64,000 nucleotides of DNA. It comes from an uncultured Flavobacteriaceae bacterium (GTDB taxonomy: Bacteria > Bacteroidota > Bacteroidia > Flavobacteriales > Flavobacteriaceae). The notes beneath the pieces are model-generated. The model saw only the letters and a list, made by a program, of their open reading frames with translations. It did no database searches and was not told where the DNA came from. Positions 53,825-63,200 of the stretch are shown piece after piece. Each line of letters begins with the position of its first letter. The stretch's first letter is position 1. The DNA lies in contig CANLXN010000002.1 of assembly GCA_947495135.1 (NCBI GenBank), positions 434,001 to 498,000 on the forward strand, read 5' to 3'. The position numbers were made by a program, and so were the translations under genes.

Positions 53825-54595
53825 CTAGGACTGCAAATTATTAATCTGTCCTTTTAATTCGTCCATGGACTGCTGCAACTGTCTTAAAAGGGTACTCTCA
53901 GACGGTTCGTCTAAACCAAAAGTAAGTTTACTATTTACCATCCAAAGCTCTTGAATATTTCTGATATCCACATCAATTGGCAAATATTCTGGATTAAGCG
54001 AAATCAATTTCACTTTATCTGGTGCATTCTGAACCTTCTGTAATTTTTTGACCAACACAGAATCATTCAATACAACTATATAAATTTTACTGTCACTGGC
54101 TTCAGTAATACTTGGAACAGCTTTTCCTAAAACCCATTCATTCGGTCTTATATTTGGCAACATACTATCTCCCTCTACTTGAAAACCTCGATAGGTAGCA
54201 TTCCTGTATTCGGGCAATGGAATATTAAAGGCCGGAAGCGTTTCATACCATTCGACATCCTGAATATTATGCGGATACCCAGCAGCAGCTTTCTGATTTA
54301 CAAGGACAATAGAATCATTTTCTTCCCTGTCTAAGGTAATTACCTTCGGACTCACATCTCCACCGTCGATATTGACCACTTTTGAATAGCTCTGTCCAAA
54401 AAGCCACAACGGGTTGATTTTAAATTGTCGCAAAAGCTCCATGACCACCTTTCCAGAAATTTTCGTCTTTCCTCGTTCAATATCTGCGGTAGTAGCACCA
54501 ATTTCCAAAAGCTCAGCAAAGGATTGCTGAGTATGGTTTTGTTCTTCCCTCACCTTCTTAAAACGGCGGGCTTCGATTGAAAGTTTATCATCCAT
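53825..54595 (-). CDS. HTH/S24 (LexA-like) transcriptional repressor
   Basis: The 256-residue regulator has an N-terminal XRE-type helix-turn-helix (about 10-65, NHTQQSFAELLEIGATTADIE) and a C-terminal S24 peptidase-like domain. The nucleophile Ser144 is in VEGDSMLPNI and the general-base lysine (K183 or K184) in VLVKKLQ. A possible Ala-Gly cleavage site is AAAG at residues 103-106. These spacings are close to LexA, so the protein probably self-cleaves on DNA damage. A short coiled tail ends the protein. It is divergent from a radical-SAM DNA-repair pair, and the gap between them holds four similar operator-like boxes. Confidence 0.9.
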   Translation of the reverse strand: MDDKLSIEARRFKKVREEQNHTQQSFAELLEIGATTADIERGKTKISGKVVMELLRQFKINPLWLFGQSYSKVVNIDGGDVSPKVITLDREENDSIVLVNQKAAAGYPHNIQDVEWYETLPAFNIPLPEYRNATYRGFQVEGDSMLPNIRPNEWVLGKAVPSITEASDSKIYIVVLNDSVLVKKLQKVQNAPDKVKLISLNPEYLPIDVDIRNIQELWMVNSKLTFGLDEPSESTLLRQLQQSMDELKGQINNLQS

Positions 54596-54617
54596 GCAGG
54601 AAAGATAGTTAAAATTT

Positions 54618-54689
54618 GGAAATAATCCATTATTTACCTCGGATTATTTCCTATTTGGTGGAAATATTCCATATTTTTGTAATAATTCC
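54618..54689. promoter_or_regulatory. Array of four 11-bp operator-like boxes
   Basis: GGAAATAATCC (54618), GGATTATTTCC (54641), GGAAATATTCC (54660) and GTAATAATTCC (54679) lie in the repressor/radical-SAM gap. The first two form a perfect inverted pair. All fit a GGAnnnnnTCC palindrome-like pattern (the last has T in place of the second G), with start-to-start spacings of 23, 19 and 19 bp. They are natural binding sites for the divergent LexA-like repressor and would cover the promoter of the radical-SAM operon. Confidence 0.65.
54672..54679 (+). promoter_or_regulatory. Candidate -7 element of the radical-SAM operon
   Basis: TATTTTTG matches TAnnTTTG and lies 21 bp upstream of the ATG at 54701, between and touching the third and fourth operator-like boxes, so repressor binding would block it. 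Confidence 0.5.
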
Positions 54690-54700
54690 AAATTTTGTAT

Positions 54701-55987
54701 ATGAATTTCGAACGAATAAATGAAAAACTCACCATTCTAGCCGATGCCGCTAAATACGACGTATCCTGTTCCTCTAGTGGAAGCAAGCGTACCAATAAAA
54801 ATAAAGGCCTAGGAGATAGCAGCGGCATGGGTATTTGCCACACCTATACCGAAGATGGACGGTGTGTTTCCCTTCTCAAAATTTTACTTACCAATCATTG
54901 CATATTCGATTGTGCCTATTGTGTCACTAGAAAAAGTAATGACATTAAAAGGGCCGCATTTAAAGTTCAAGAGGTGGTAGACCTTACTATTAATTTTTAC
55001 AGAAGAAATTATATCGAAGGTCTTTTTTTAAGCAGTGGTATTTTTAAAAATGCTGATTACACCATGGAACGGCTCATTGCAGTTGCAAAAAAACTACGAG
55101 AAGAGGAAAATTTCAATGGTTACATTCATTTAAAGTCCATTCCAGGTGCAAGCGATGAACTAATGCGTGAGGCTGGCCTTTACGCGGATCGCCTTTCAGT
55201 TAATATTGAAATTCCTACTGAAAAGGGACTCAAATTGCTTGCGCCAGATAAAAATCGAGCGGATTTTATTAAACCTATGAAAAAGGTGAAAGATGAAATT
55301 ATTCAATATAAAGCCGAGAAAAAGCTAATAAAGAGCACTCCCATCTATGCTCCTGCCGGCCAGAGTACCCAAATGATTATTGGAGCAAGCGGTGAGACAG
55401 ACGCTCAAATTATGTATACCTCTGCCTATTTTTATAAAAAATTTCAGATGAAAAGAGTCTACTATTCAGGTTACGTTCCTATTAGTTACGATCATCGTTT
55501 ACCTTCTATTGGAACAGAGGTGCCTATGCTTCGAGAAAACCGACTTTATCAAACCGATTGGCTTCTGCGCTTTTACGGATTTGAAGTACAGGAATTACTT
55601 ACCAAAACCCATCCAAATCTGGATACCGATATAGATCCAAAGTTGAGTTGGGCTCTTCGAAATTTAGAACACTTTCCTGTAGATGTAAATTCTGCAGACA
55701 AACGAATGCTAGCTCGAATTCCTGGGATTGGAATGCGGTCGGTTGGTAAAATTATTCAGGCAAGAAGGTATCGCAGACTTAATTGGGAAAATTTAAAAGC
55801 AATTGGCATTGCAATGAATAGAGCGAAATACTTTTTGACTTGCGACTCCCGCTATTTTGAGCATAAAGACAGAACTGGCCCACAACTTAAAGGTTTAATT
55901 CTTCAGGAATCAAAAACAAAATACCAACGCACCTTAAGTAACCAATTGAATTTATTTGATACGCAGAAAAACTTAACTGTTTCATGA
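54701..55987 (+). CDS. Putative DNA modification/repair radical SAM protein
   Basis: I use the ATG at 54701; a TTG two codons upstream is also possible. The 428-residue protein has the radical SAM cluster motif CIFDCAYC (C67, C71, C74) preceded by ILLTNH. Conserved segments include GICHTYTEDGRCVSLLK, EGLFLSSGIFKNADYTMER and LKSIPGASDELM. A helix-hairpin-helix-like C-terminus (RMLARIPGIGMRSVGKIIQARR) suggests DNA binding. This matches the TIGR03916-type family of putative DNA modification/repair radical SAM proteins. The next gene overlaps by 4 bp (ATGA) and is its usual partner. The chemistry is unknown. Confidence 0.9.
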   Translation: MNFERINEKLTILADAAKYDVSCSSSGSKRTNKNKGLGDSSGMGICHTYTEDGRCVSLLKILLTNHCIFDCAYCVTRKSNDIKRAAFKVQEVVDLTINFYRRNYIEGLFLSSGIFKNADYTMERLIAVAKKLREEENFNGYIHLKSIPGASDELMREAGLYADRLSVNIEIPTEKGLKLLAPDKNRADFIKPMKKVKDEIIQYKAEKKLIKSTPIYAPAGQSTQMIIGASGETDAQIMYTSAYFYKKFQMKRVYYSGYVPISYDHRLPSIGTEVPMLRENRLYQTDWLLRFYGFEVQELLTKTHPNLDTDIDPKLSWALRNLEHFPVDVNSADKRMLARIPGIGMRSVGKIIQARRYRRLNWENLKAIGIAMNRAKYFLTCDSRYFEHKDRTGPQLKGLILQESKTKYQRTLSNQLNLFDTQKNLTVS

Positions 55988-56763
55988 CCACAGTTGCTGT
56001 ATACGATGGATCCTTTGAAGGGTTTCTCACCTTGGTTTATGAAGTCTATGAGCAGAAGTTGAGAGAAGTTCAAGTACAAAGACAAAATGAGATGAGTGGT
56101 ATGTTTTTTTCTGAAATATTAAAAATAACCACCAATGCTGAGAAAGCAGAAAGAGTCTGGACGGGAATTAAACGGAAGGGCTCTTCAACCGATGCAGCGA
56201 GAATATACCGAAGCTTTTTAAGTGAATTACCTCAGATAGAAAATCATATCTTAAATTACATCAGATTACTCTTTTCAACTAGTCGATCTATATCAGGAGA
56301 TTATACCGAAGCTTCGGTTTTAAAGCTTTCGAAAGTGACAAAGATGGTAGGAAGGGAAAAGCACAGAATGGATGCTTTTATACGTTTCAGATTAACGAAA
56401 GATCAAATATATTTCGCCACAATTGAACCCGATTTCAATGTGCTTCCACTAAATATGAAACACTTTAAAAATCGCTATGCCGATCAAAAGTGGCTCATTT
56501 ATGATCTCAGAAGAAACTACGGCATCTATTATAATCTACATAAAGTTGAAATGGTTGAACTAGATGTCTCCAAAGAAATCAATTCCTCTTCCAAAGCAAT
56601 TATGTATTTCACTGAAGAAGAAATGGAATTTCAATCATTATGGAAAAACTACTTTAATAGTACCAATATAAAATCTAGAGTAAATATGCAGTTACATCTG
56701 CGTCATGTCCCAAGGCGTTATTGGAAATATTTGAGTGAAAAAGAGCCAATTTTAAAAAAATGA
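55984..56763 (+). CDS. TIGR03915-type putative DNA metabolism protein
   Basis: The 259-residue protein starts TTVAVYDGSFEGFLTLVYEVYE, a typical opening of the TIGR03915 family that accompanies the radical SAM protein. It continues with KRKGSSTDAARIYRSFLSELPQIENHILNYIRL-like sequence, then GREKHRMDAFIRFR and WLIYDLRRNYGIYYN, and ends HLRHVPRRYWKYLSEK. No catalytic motif can be assigned by eye. The start overlaps the upstream stop codon, so the two are co-translated and probably function together. The LexA-like repressor upstream suggests damage-inducible expression. Confidence 0.87.
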   Translation: MTTVAVYDGSFEGFLTLVYEVYEQKLREVQVQRQNEMSGMFFSEILKITTNAEKAERVWTGIKRKGSSTDAARIYRSFLSELPQIENHILNYIRLLFSTSRSISGDYTEASVLKLSKVTKMVGREKHRMDAFIRFRLTKDQIYFATIEPDFNVLPLNMKHFKNRYADQKWLIYDLRRNYGIYYNLHKVEMVELDVSKEINSSSKAIMYFTEEEMEFQSLWKNYFNSTNIKSRVNMQLHLRHVPRRYWKYLSEKEPILKK

Positions 56764-56800
56764 GTACTTTTACCGATTATTAACACTAAAACCCAAAATC

Positions 56801-57184
56801 ATGAAAAAAGTATTTGTAACATTTGCATCTTTATGCTTAGTCCTATCTGTGGTCTCTTGTAGAGAAGTAAAAGAAAACGCTGACGAAGCTGGAAATGCAG
56901 TAGAAGGAGCAATGGAAGATGCTGGAGACGCTATGGAAGACGCAGGCGATGCAGTTAAAGATGCAGCAGGTGATGCTGTAGACGCTACTGAAGACGCTGT
57001 AGATGCAACTGGTGATGCATTAGAAGAAACTGGTGACGCAATTAAAGATGCGGCTGGTGATGCTATCGACAAGACTGGAGATGCCATCAAAGATGCGGCA
57101 GACGACGCTGGAGACAAATTGAAAGATGCAGCGAATGACGCTGGAGATAAATTAAAAGAAGGTGTAAACAAAGTGAACAACTAG
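56801..57184 (+). CDS. Ala/Asp-rich repetitive lipoprotein
   Basis: The 127-residue product has a lipoprotein signal peptide (FASLCLVLSVVSC, lipobox cysteine at position 20) and a mature part built of short repeats such as EDAGDAMEDAGDAVKDAAG and DATGDALEETGDAIKDAAG. These form an amphipathic, very acidic helix like LEA or apolipoprotein-like stress proteins. The function is unknown. It is the last gene before a bidirectional terminator and is convergent with the OmpA-family gene. Confidence 0.85.
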   Translation: MKKVFVTFASLCLVLSVVSCREVKENADEAGNAVEGAMEDAGDAMEDAGDAVKDAAGDAVDATEDAVDATGDALEETGDAIKDAAGDAIDKTGDAIKDAADDAGDKLKDAANDAGDKLKEGVNKVNN

Positions 57185-57210
57185 TCTTTACAACCTCTTA
57201 AAGTGAAAAA

Positions 57211-57246
57211 GGCGCCTTCCATTTGGAAGGCGCCTTTATTTTTTAT
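57211..57246. terminator. Bidirectional terminator between the lipoprotein and OmpA-family genes
   Basis: A perfect 10-bp stem GGCGCCTTCC/GGAAGGCGCC with an ATTT loop is followed by TTTATTTTTT on the plus strand and preceded by A5 (T5 on the minus strand). It should serve both converging genes. Confidence 0.9.
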
Positions 57247-57262
57247 CTATTTTCTGAAAGTA

Positions 57263-59212
57263 CTACTGAACAATAATGAACTCTGAACGTCTGTTTCGTT
57301 GGTGCGCTGCTTCACTACAAGGCGCGCCATTAATACATCCATTGGTAAGCTGTGTTTCTCCATATCCTTGACCAGTTAATCTCGATGCGTCAATACCTCC
57401 AATATTCACTAAATAATCGATGGTAGACTTAGCTCTTCTGTCTGACAGGTCGATGTTATACGCATCTGGGGATCTACTATCGGTATGCGATCGAACATCA
57501 ATTTTCATTTGTGGGTAAAGTTTCATTACCGCAATTACTTTTCTCAGTTCCATTTCTGCATCCGGACGAATGAAATCTTTATCCAGATCGAAGTAAATCA
57601 TATTAAGTCCTAGAATATTGACCAAATCGGATCCAATTCCCGCAGGAGCATTTGGAGTAAGATCGGTTCCTGGGTCCATGAACAAGGTTTTATTGATCGC
57701 GTCGGTCATTTTACTTCCAGTTGCAAAGCACTTTTCGGCCGTGCTATAACCCTCTTTTATACCTCTTACACAATACTGTCGTGCACAATCTAGCTCAAAT
57801 GAAAAGCTACCATCCGCACCTGCAGTCATTTCGTTCATGATGTCATTAGTGTCATTCAATAAATAAACCGTCGCATTGGGAATGATTTCATTTGTCTTTT
57901 GATCTCTTACCACCCCAGTAACCGTCTGCGCACATTTGGTCATTAAAGGCTTAATCGATTTAAAGCTATAAATGTCATCATCTCCAACTCCATTTTCCCT
58001 ATTCGAAGCAAAATATCCTAACCCGGTAGTTTCATTAATTATAAACGTAAAATCGTCCATTGGGCTATTTACTGGCTTTCCGACATTGTAAACATCACCA
58101 AATCCATCAGCTGTCATATCTGCAACAAAAACGTCTAGCCCACCTAGACCAGGATGCCCGTCTGAAGCGAAGTAAATCTTATTATCCCCACTAATAAATG
58201 GGAACGTTTCTCTTCCTTCCGTATTAATTTCATCACCAAGCGAAACTGGCGTACCGTAACTATCGCTACCTAGATCCACTTTATACAAATCGCTCAAACC
58301 TCTACCTCCAGGCATATCACTTGCAAAATACAAGGTCTTTTCATCCTTACTTAAAGCAGGGTGGGCAACAGAATATTCGTTACTATTAAAAGGAAGCTCT
58401 TCCACCTCCCAAGAACCTTCAACACGATTGGCCCTGTAGAGTTTTAGTCTGTTGGTTCCGTTTGAATCTTCTTGGTAATCCTTATTTGTAAAGTTATTTC
58501 TAGTAAAATACATGGTCTGACCGTCTTTGGTGTAGACCGCAGTAGACTCGTGGTATTTAGTATTAATTTTCTTATCCAATTTTGACGCTTCTTCACTATT
58601 ATTCCCCTCAACCGTGTTTAGCTGGTAAATGTCTAAAAAAGGTTGATTATTCCAATCGTGAACCCGCTTTGAAGATCCTCTACCACTTCTATTAGAGGCA
58701 AAAGTTAAACTTCCTTGGTTAAACGCAGGTGCAAAGTCTGACAACTTCGAGTTAAATCCAACCTTTCCTAGTTCGAATCTGCCAGATTGCTGTTCAATTT
58801 CATTTAAATAATTACGCTCATTTACAAATAATTTTGCTCGGTAATCACTTCCTTTCGCTGCATAAAACTTTTCCATTATTCTATCTGAAGCATCATATTG
58901 TTGACTACTCTTTAACGATTGAGCATAACGGTATAGGTAATCTGCGTCCACATTATTGTCGTATTCATAGAGTGCACCGTACCATTTAGAAGCATTTGCA
59001 TAGTCTGCCGTAAAGTAATACGAATCTCCTAGCTTTTTTAACATGTCCTCTGAACGATATCCGTCTTCGACTACTTTTAAATAGGCTTCCCTAGCATCGA
59101 TAAAGGCCAAATTCTCGAACTCTTCATTTCCTTTCTCAATCTTTCCATCCTGAGCAGTAACTGCAGTAGCACCCATGAAGAAAACCAAAAGTATGATGTA
59201 TATTTTTTTCAT
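57263..59212 (-). CDS. OmpA-family protein with PD40 propeller (T9SS/adhesin-associated)
   Basis: The 649-residue protein has a signal peptide (1-20) and an N-terminal TPR-like region (about 25-110). WD40/PD40-like propeller repeats follow (TLYFASDMPGGRGLSDLYKV, KIYFASDGHPGLGGLDVFVA), then a carboxypeptidase-regulatory-like domain (TGVVRDQKTNEIIPNATVYL). The C-terminal OmpA peptidoglycan-binding domain has YFDLDKDFIRPDAEMEL and NIDLSDRRAKSTIDYL. This architecture is typical of flavobacterial OmpA/PorE-like proteins that accompany PorP/SprF and large adhesins. It lies 22 bp after the PorP/SprF gene. Confidence 0.92.
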   Translation of the reverse strand: MKKIYIILLVFFMGATAVTAQDGKIEKGNEEFENLAFIDAREAYLKVVEDGYRSEDMLKKLGDSYYFTADYANASKWYGALYEYDNNVDADYLYRYAQSLKSSQQYDASDRIMEKFYAAKGSDYRAKLFVNERNYLNEIEQQSGRFELGKVGFNSKLSDFAPAFNQGSLTFASNRSGRGSSKRVHDWNNQPFLDIYQLNTVEGNNSEEASKLDKKINTKYHESTAVYTKDGQTMYFTRNNFTNKDYQEDSNGTNRLKLYRANRVEGSWEVEELPFNSNEYSVAHPALSKDEKTLYFASDMPGGRGLSDLYKVDLGSDSYGTPVSLGDEINTEGRETFPFISGDNKIYFASDGHPGLGGLDVFVADMTADGFGDVYNVGKPVNSPMDDFTFIINETTGLGYFASNRENGVGDDDIYSFKSIKPLMTKCAQTVTGVVRDQKTNEIIPNATVYLLNDTNDIMNEMTAGADGSFSFELDCARQYCVRGIKEGYSTAEKCFATGSKMTDAINKTLFMDPGTDLTPNAPAGIGSDLVNILGLNMIYFDLDKDFIRPDAEMELRKVIAVMKLYPQMKIDVRSHTDSRSPDAYNIDLSDRRAKSTIDYLVNIGGIDASRLTGQGYGETQLTNGCINGAPCSEAAHQRNRRSEFIIVQ

Positions 59213-59234
59213 ATCTGAATTTTATGTAATTAGT

Positions 59235-60179
59235 CTAAAAGAATCTTGGTGACAGTAGACGTTTGCTTCGGTTGAACATTTCGAATCTCAAGAACACTTC
59301 GTATGAACCGTCATTGTATCGCTGTAGATCGGTGGTTTCACGATCATATGCAAAACCTAACATGATCTGATCTGAAACTTGAAATCCGATCATCCCACTA
59401 AAGGCAGCACTCCATCGATACGCCACACCTAAAGTCAATTTTTCTTTTATTAAAAAGTTAGCTGAAAGGTCTACTTGTAAAGGAGCTCCTTCTACTAACT
59501 TCATCAATCCTGCCGGTTTAAATTTAAGGTCTTCATTCATATCGAAAGTATACCCCGTCATTAAGTAAAAGTTCACCTTCTCTCTTGCCGTAGCACTAGA
59601 ATTATTACTGTTAGTTGACTCGTCAAAATGTTCCGTTTCAATAAAATTAGGAACACTTAACCCAAGATAATATTTGTTAGTATAGTAGTAAACACCTGCC
59701 CCTACTTGAGGTGAAAATTTATTATCTATATTATTTTGAGCATCTGCCAGCGGATCACCCGAGTTAAACTCATTTGCCTTGGTCCAATCGATATTTAGTA
59801 GGTGTAATCCCCCTTTTAAACCAAAAGCAAGTTTTCCCTCCTCCGAAACATCAACGGTATAACTAAAGTCAACGTCGATATATGTTTCATCAGAAATAAA
59901 TATTTCATCTCTAGTTACATTAACTCCCAGTCCAACACGTTCTCCAATTGGAGAGTGTCCTGAAACTGTAAATGAAGTTGGAGCACCATCTAGACCTACC
60001 CATTGACTTCGGTACAAGCCGACAATACTTAGAACGTCTCTGGATCCAGCATATGCCGGGTTGACACTTAATGTATTATACATGTATTGTGTGTATTGGG
60101 CGTCTTGTTGCGCAATAGACTCATGCGAATACAATCCAAGAGTAATTAAGGCTACAACTGTTACGAAAATTTTTTTCAT
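59235..60179 (-). CDS. PorP/SprF family T9SS outer membrane protein
   Basis: The 314-residue protein has a signal peptide and the PorP/SprF hallmarks: QDAQYTQYMYNTLSVNPAYAGSRDVLSI at the mature start (seen in pieces as AQYTQYMYN and NPAYAGSR), then RSQWVGLDGAPTSF, and the C-terminal MLGFAYDRETTDLQRYNDGSYEVFLRF-like segment with a final FSPRF-type end (LLSPRFF). These proteins form a barrel that helps export or anchor the large adhesin encoded directly upstream. SprF does this for SprB in Flavobacterium johnsoniae gliding motility. Confidence 0.93.
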   Translation of the reverse strand: MKKIFVTVVALITLGLYSHESIAQQDAQYTQYMYNTLSVNPAYAGSRDVLSIVGLYRSQWVGLDGAPTSFTVSGHSPIGERVGLGVNVTRDEIFISDETYIDVDFSYTVDVSEEGKLAFGLKGGLHLLNIDWTKANEFNSGDPLADAQNNIDNKFSPQVGAGVYYYTNKYYLGLSVPNFIETEHFDESTNSNNSSATAREKVNFYLMTGYTFDMNEDLKFKPAGLMKLVEGAPLQVDLSANFLIKEKLTLGVAYRWSAAFSGMIGFQVSDQIMLGFAYDRETTDLQRYNDGSYEVFLRFEMFNRSKRLLSPRFF

Positions 60180-60194
60180 AAGTAATAATATTAG

Positions 60195-60223
60195 GCCTAC
60201 CGCGCATGTTCAACCCGGTAGGC
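60195..60223. other. Hairpin in the gap between adhesin and PorP/SprF genes
   Basis: A perfect 8-bp stem GCCTACCG/CGGTAGGC with a 13-nt loop. No T tract follows on the minus strand, so it is not a canonical terminator there. It may modulate the ratio of adhesin to PorP/SprF transcripts. Confidence 0.5.
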
Positions 60224-60236
60224 GTTTGTATGCTTT

Positions 60237-63200
60237 TTATCTTCTGTTAATGTATAGAGGTCCTGCAAGTTGCTTATTCTCACCATTATCATTTACATAA
60301 TTCAGTACATAATAATAGGTTCCTACTGGTAATTTTTCATCTTGAGCTATGGTAACTCTACCTTCAGAGATACCTCTAAAGAACTTGTCTGGCTGACCAT
60401 ATCCTTCTACTCCGTACACTTTCACTCCCCATCTGTTAAATATCTCAAGAGTGTTATTTGGGTATTGGTGGATACCACGTATTACGAATACGTCGTTAAG
60501 ACCATCTCCGTTTGGAGTTACAATGTCAAATACTTCTAGTCCATCTTCGGCATCAGGATCTCCATTGTTGTCTTCGTCATAGTCGATTTGTCCATCATCG
60601 TCGTTGTCTCCAGTCTCGTCTCCATTCGGAATTCCATCACCGTCACAGTCTAAGTCTAACCATTCTTCAGTAACGATTGAAATATCTTGACTTCCTGGCT
60701 CAAAATCACATGGATCTGTTGGATCCGTTCCGTCTTCAACTTCAGTTTCGTTATCAACACCATCACCATCACAGTCTAACTCATTCCATTCATCGGAAGG
60801 AATCTCACTTTGACTATCTACATTTAAATCGCATGGATCTAATGGATCAGTTCCTTCATCCACTTCGTCTCCATCATTTACACCATCACCATCCGTATCT
60901 GGATCTTGAGGGTCTGTACCAATGATTACTTCATCTCCGTTCGGCAATCCATCTCCATCACAATCTAAGTCTAACCATTCTTGGGTTACAATCGTGATAT
61001 CTTGATTGGCTGCATTGTAATCACATGGATCTAATGGATCAGTACCGTCAAGCACTTCATCTCCGTTAAGAACTCCATCACCATCACAATCTAAGGCATC
61101 CCATTCAGCAGTAGTGATACTAATATCTTGACTCGATGGATCGTAATCACATGGATCAACTGGATCTGTCCCGTCTAATACTTCTTGACCATTAGTTACT
61201 CCATCACCATCACAATCTGCATCGTTCCACTCTTGACTTGGAGGTAGCGTTTGGTCTGCAACTACTAGATCACAAGGATCTAATGGATTGGTTCCATTGT
61301 TATCGTCTACTCCGTTTCCGTCTGGATCAACTTCATCTCCATTGGTTACGCCGTCACCATCACAGTCTAGGTCTTGCCATTCTTGTGTAGTTGTTGTGTA
61401 ATCTTGACTCGCTGGATCGTAATCACATGGATCTACTGGATCGGTTCCGTCGATTACTTCTTGTCCGTTGGTTACTCCATCACCATCACAGTCTAAAGCT
61501 TCCCAAGTTGCTGTTGGTGGAAGCGTCTGGCTTGCTACATTAAGATCACAAGGATCTAATGGGTTTGTTCCATCGTCTATCTCATCACCATTGGTCACTC
61601 CATCGCCATCACAATCTAAGGCATCCCATTCAGCAGTTATGATACTAATATCTTGACTAGCTGGATCGTAATCACATGGATCAACTGGATCTGTCCCGTC
61701 TAATACTTCTTGACCATTAGTTACTCCATCACCATCACAATCTGCATCGTTCCACTCTTGACTTGGAGGTAGCGTTTGGTCTGCAACTACTAGATCACAA
61801 GGATCTAATGGGTTGGTTCCATTGTTATCGTCTACTCCGTTTCCGTCTGGATCAATTTCATCTCCATTGGTTACTCCGTCACCATCACAGTCTAGGTCTT
61901 GCCATTCTTGTGTAGTTGTTGTGTAATCTTGACTCGCTGGATCGTAATCACATGGATCAACTGGATCTGTCCCGTCGATTACTTCTTGTCCGTTGGTTAC
62001 TCCATCACCATCACAGTCTAAAGCTTCCCAAGTTGCTGTTGGTGGAAGCGTCTGGCTTGCTACATTAAGATCACAAGGATCTAATGGGTTGGTTCCATCG
62101 TCTATCTCATCACCATTGGTCACTCCATCGCCATCACAATCTAAGGCATCCCATTCAGCAGTTATGATACTAATATCTTGACTAGCTGTATCGTAATCAC
62201 ATGGATCAACTGGGTCTGTCCCGTCTAATACTTCTTGACCATTAGTTACTCCATCACCATCACAATCTGCATCGTTCCACTCTTGACTTGGAGGTAGCGT
62301 TTGGTCTGCAACTACTAGATCACAAGGATCTAATGGGTTGGTTCCATTGTTATCGTCTACTCCGTTTCCGTCTGGATCAACTTCATCTCCATTGGTTACG
62401 CCGTCACCATCACAGTCTAGGTCTTGCCATTCTTGTGTAGTTGTCGTGTAATCTTGACTCGCTGGATCGTAAGAACAAGGATCCACTGGATCGGTTCCGT
62501 CGATTACTTCCTGCCCGTTGGTTACTCCATCACCATCACAGTCTAAAGCTTCCCAAGTTGCTGTTGGTGGAAGCGTCTGGCTTGCCACATTAAGATCACA
62601 AGGATCTAATGGGTTCGTCCCATCGTCTATCTCATCACCATTGGTCACTCCGTCGCCATCACAATCTAAATCTTCCCACTCTGCACTAGTAGTGCTCGTG
62701 TCTTGACTTGATGGATCATAGCTACATGGGTCAACTGGATCTGTACCATCTAACACTTCTTGTTCGTTGGTTACTCCGTCTCCATCACAATCTGCATCGT
62801 TCCACTCTTGACTTGGAGGTAGTGTCTGGTCTGCAACTACTAGATCACAAGGATCTAATGGGTTGGTTCCATTGTTATCATCTACTCCGTTTCCGTCTGG
62901 ATCAACTTCATCTCCATTGGTTACTCCGTCACCATCACAGTCTAGGTCTTGCCATTCTTGTGTAGTTGTTGTGTAATCTTGACTCGCTGGATCGTAAGAA
63001 CAAGGATCTACTGGATCGGTTCCGTCGATTACTTCCTGTCCGTTGGTTACTCCATCACCATCACAGTCTAAAGCTTCCCAAGTTGCTGTTGGAGGAAGCG
63101 TCTGGCTTGCCACATTAAGATCACATGGATCTAATGGGTTCGTTCCATCGTCTATCTCATCACCATTGGTCACTCCGTCGCCATCACAATCTAAATCTTC

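Noticed and set aside
56770-57180. 136-residue minus-strand open frame rich in Ala/Ser/Pro
   Set aside because: It mirrors the repetitive lipoprotein gene; the plus strand has the lipoprotein signal peptide, lipobox and terminator.
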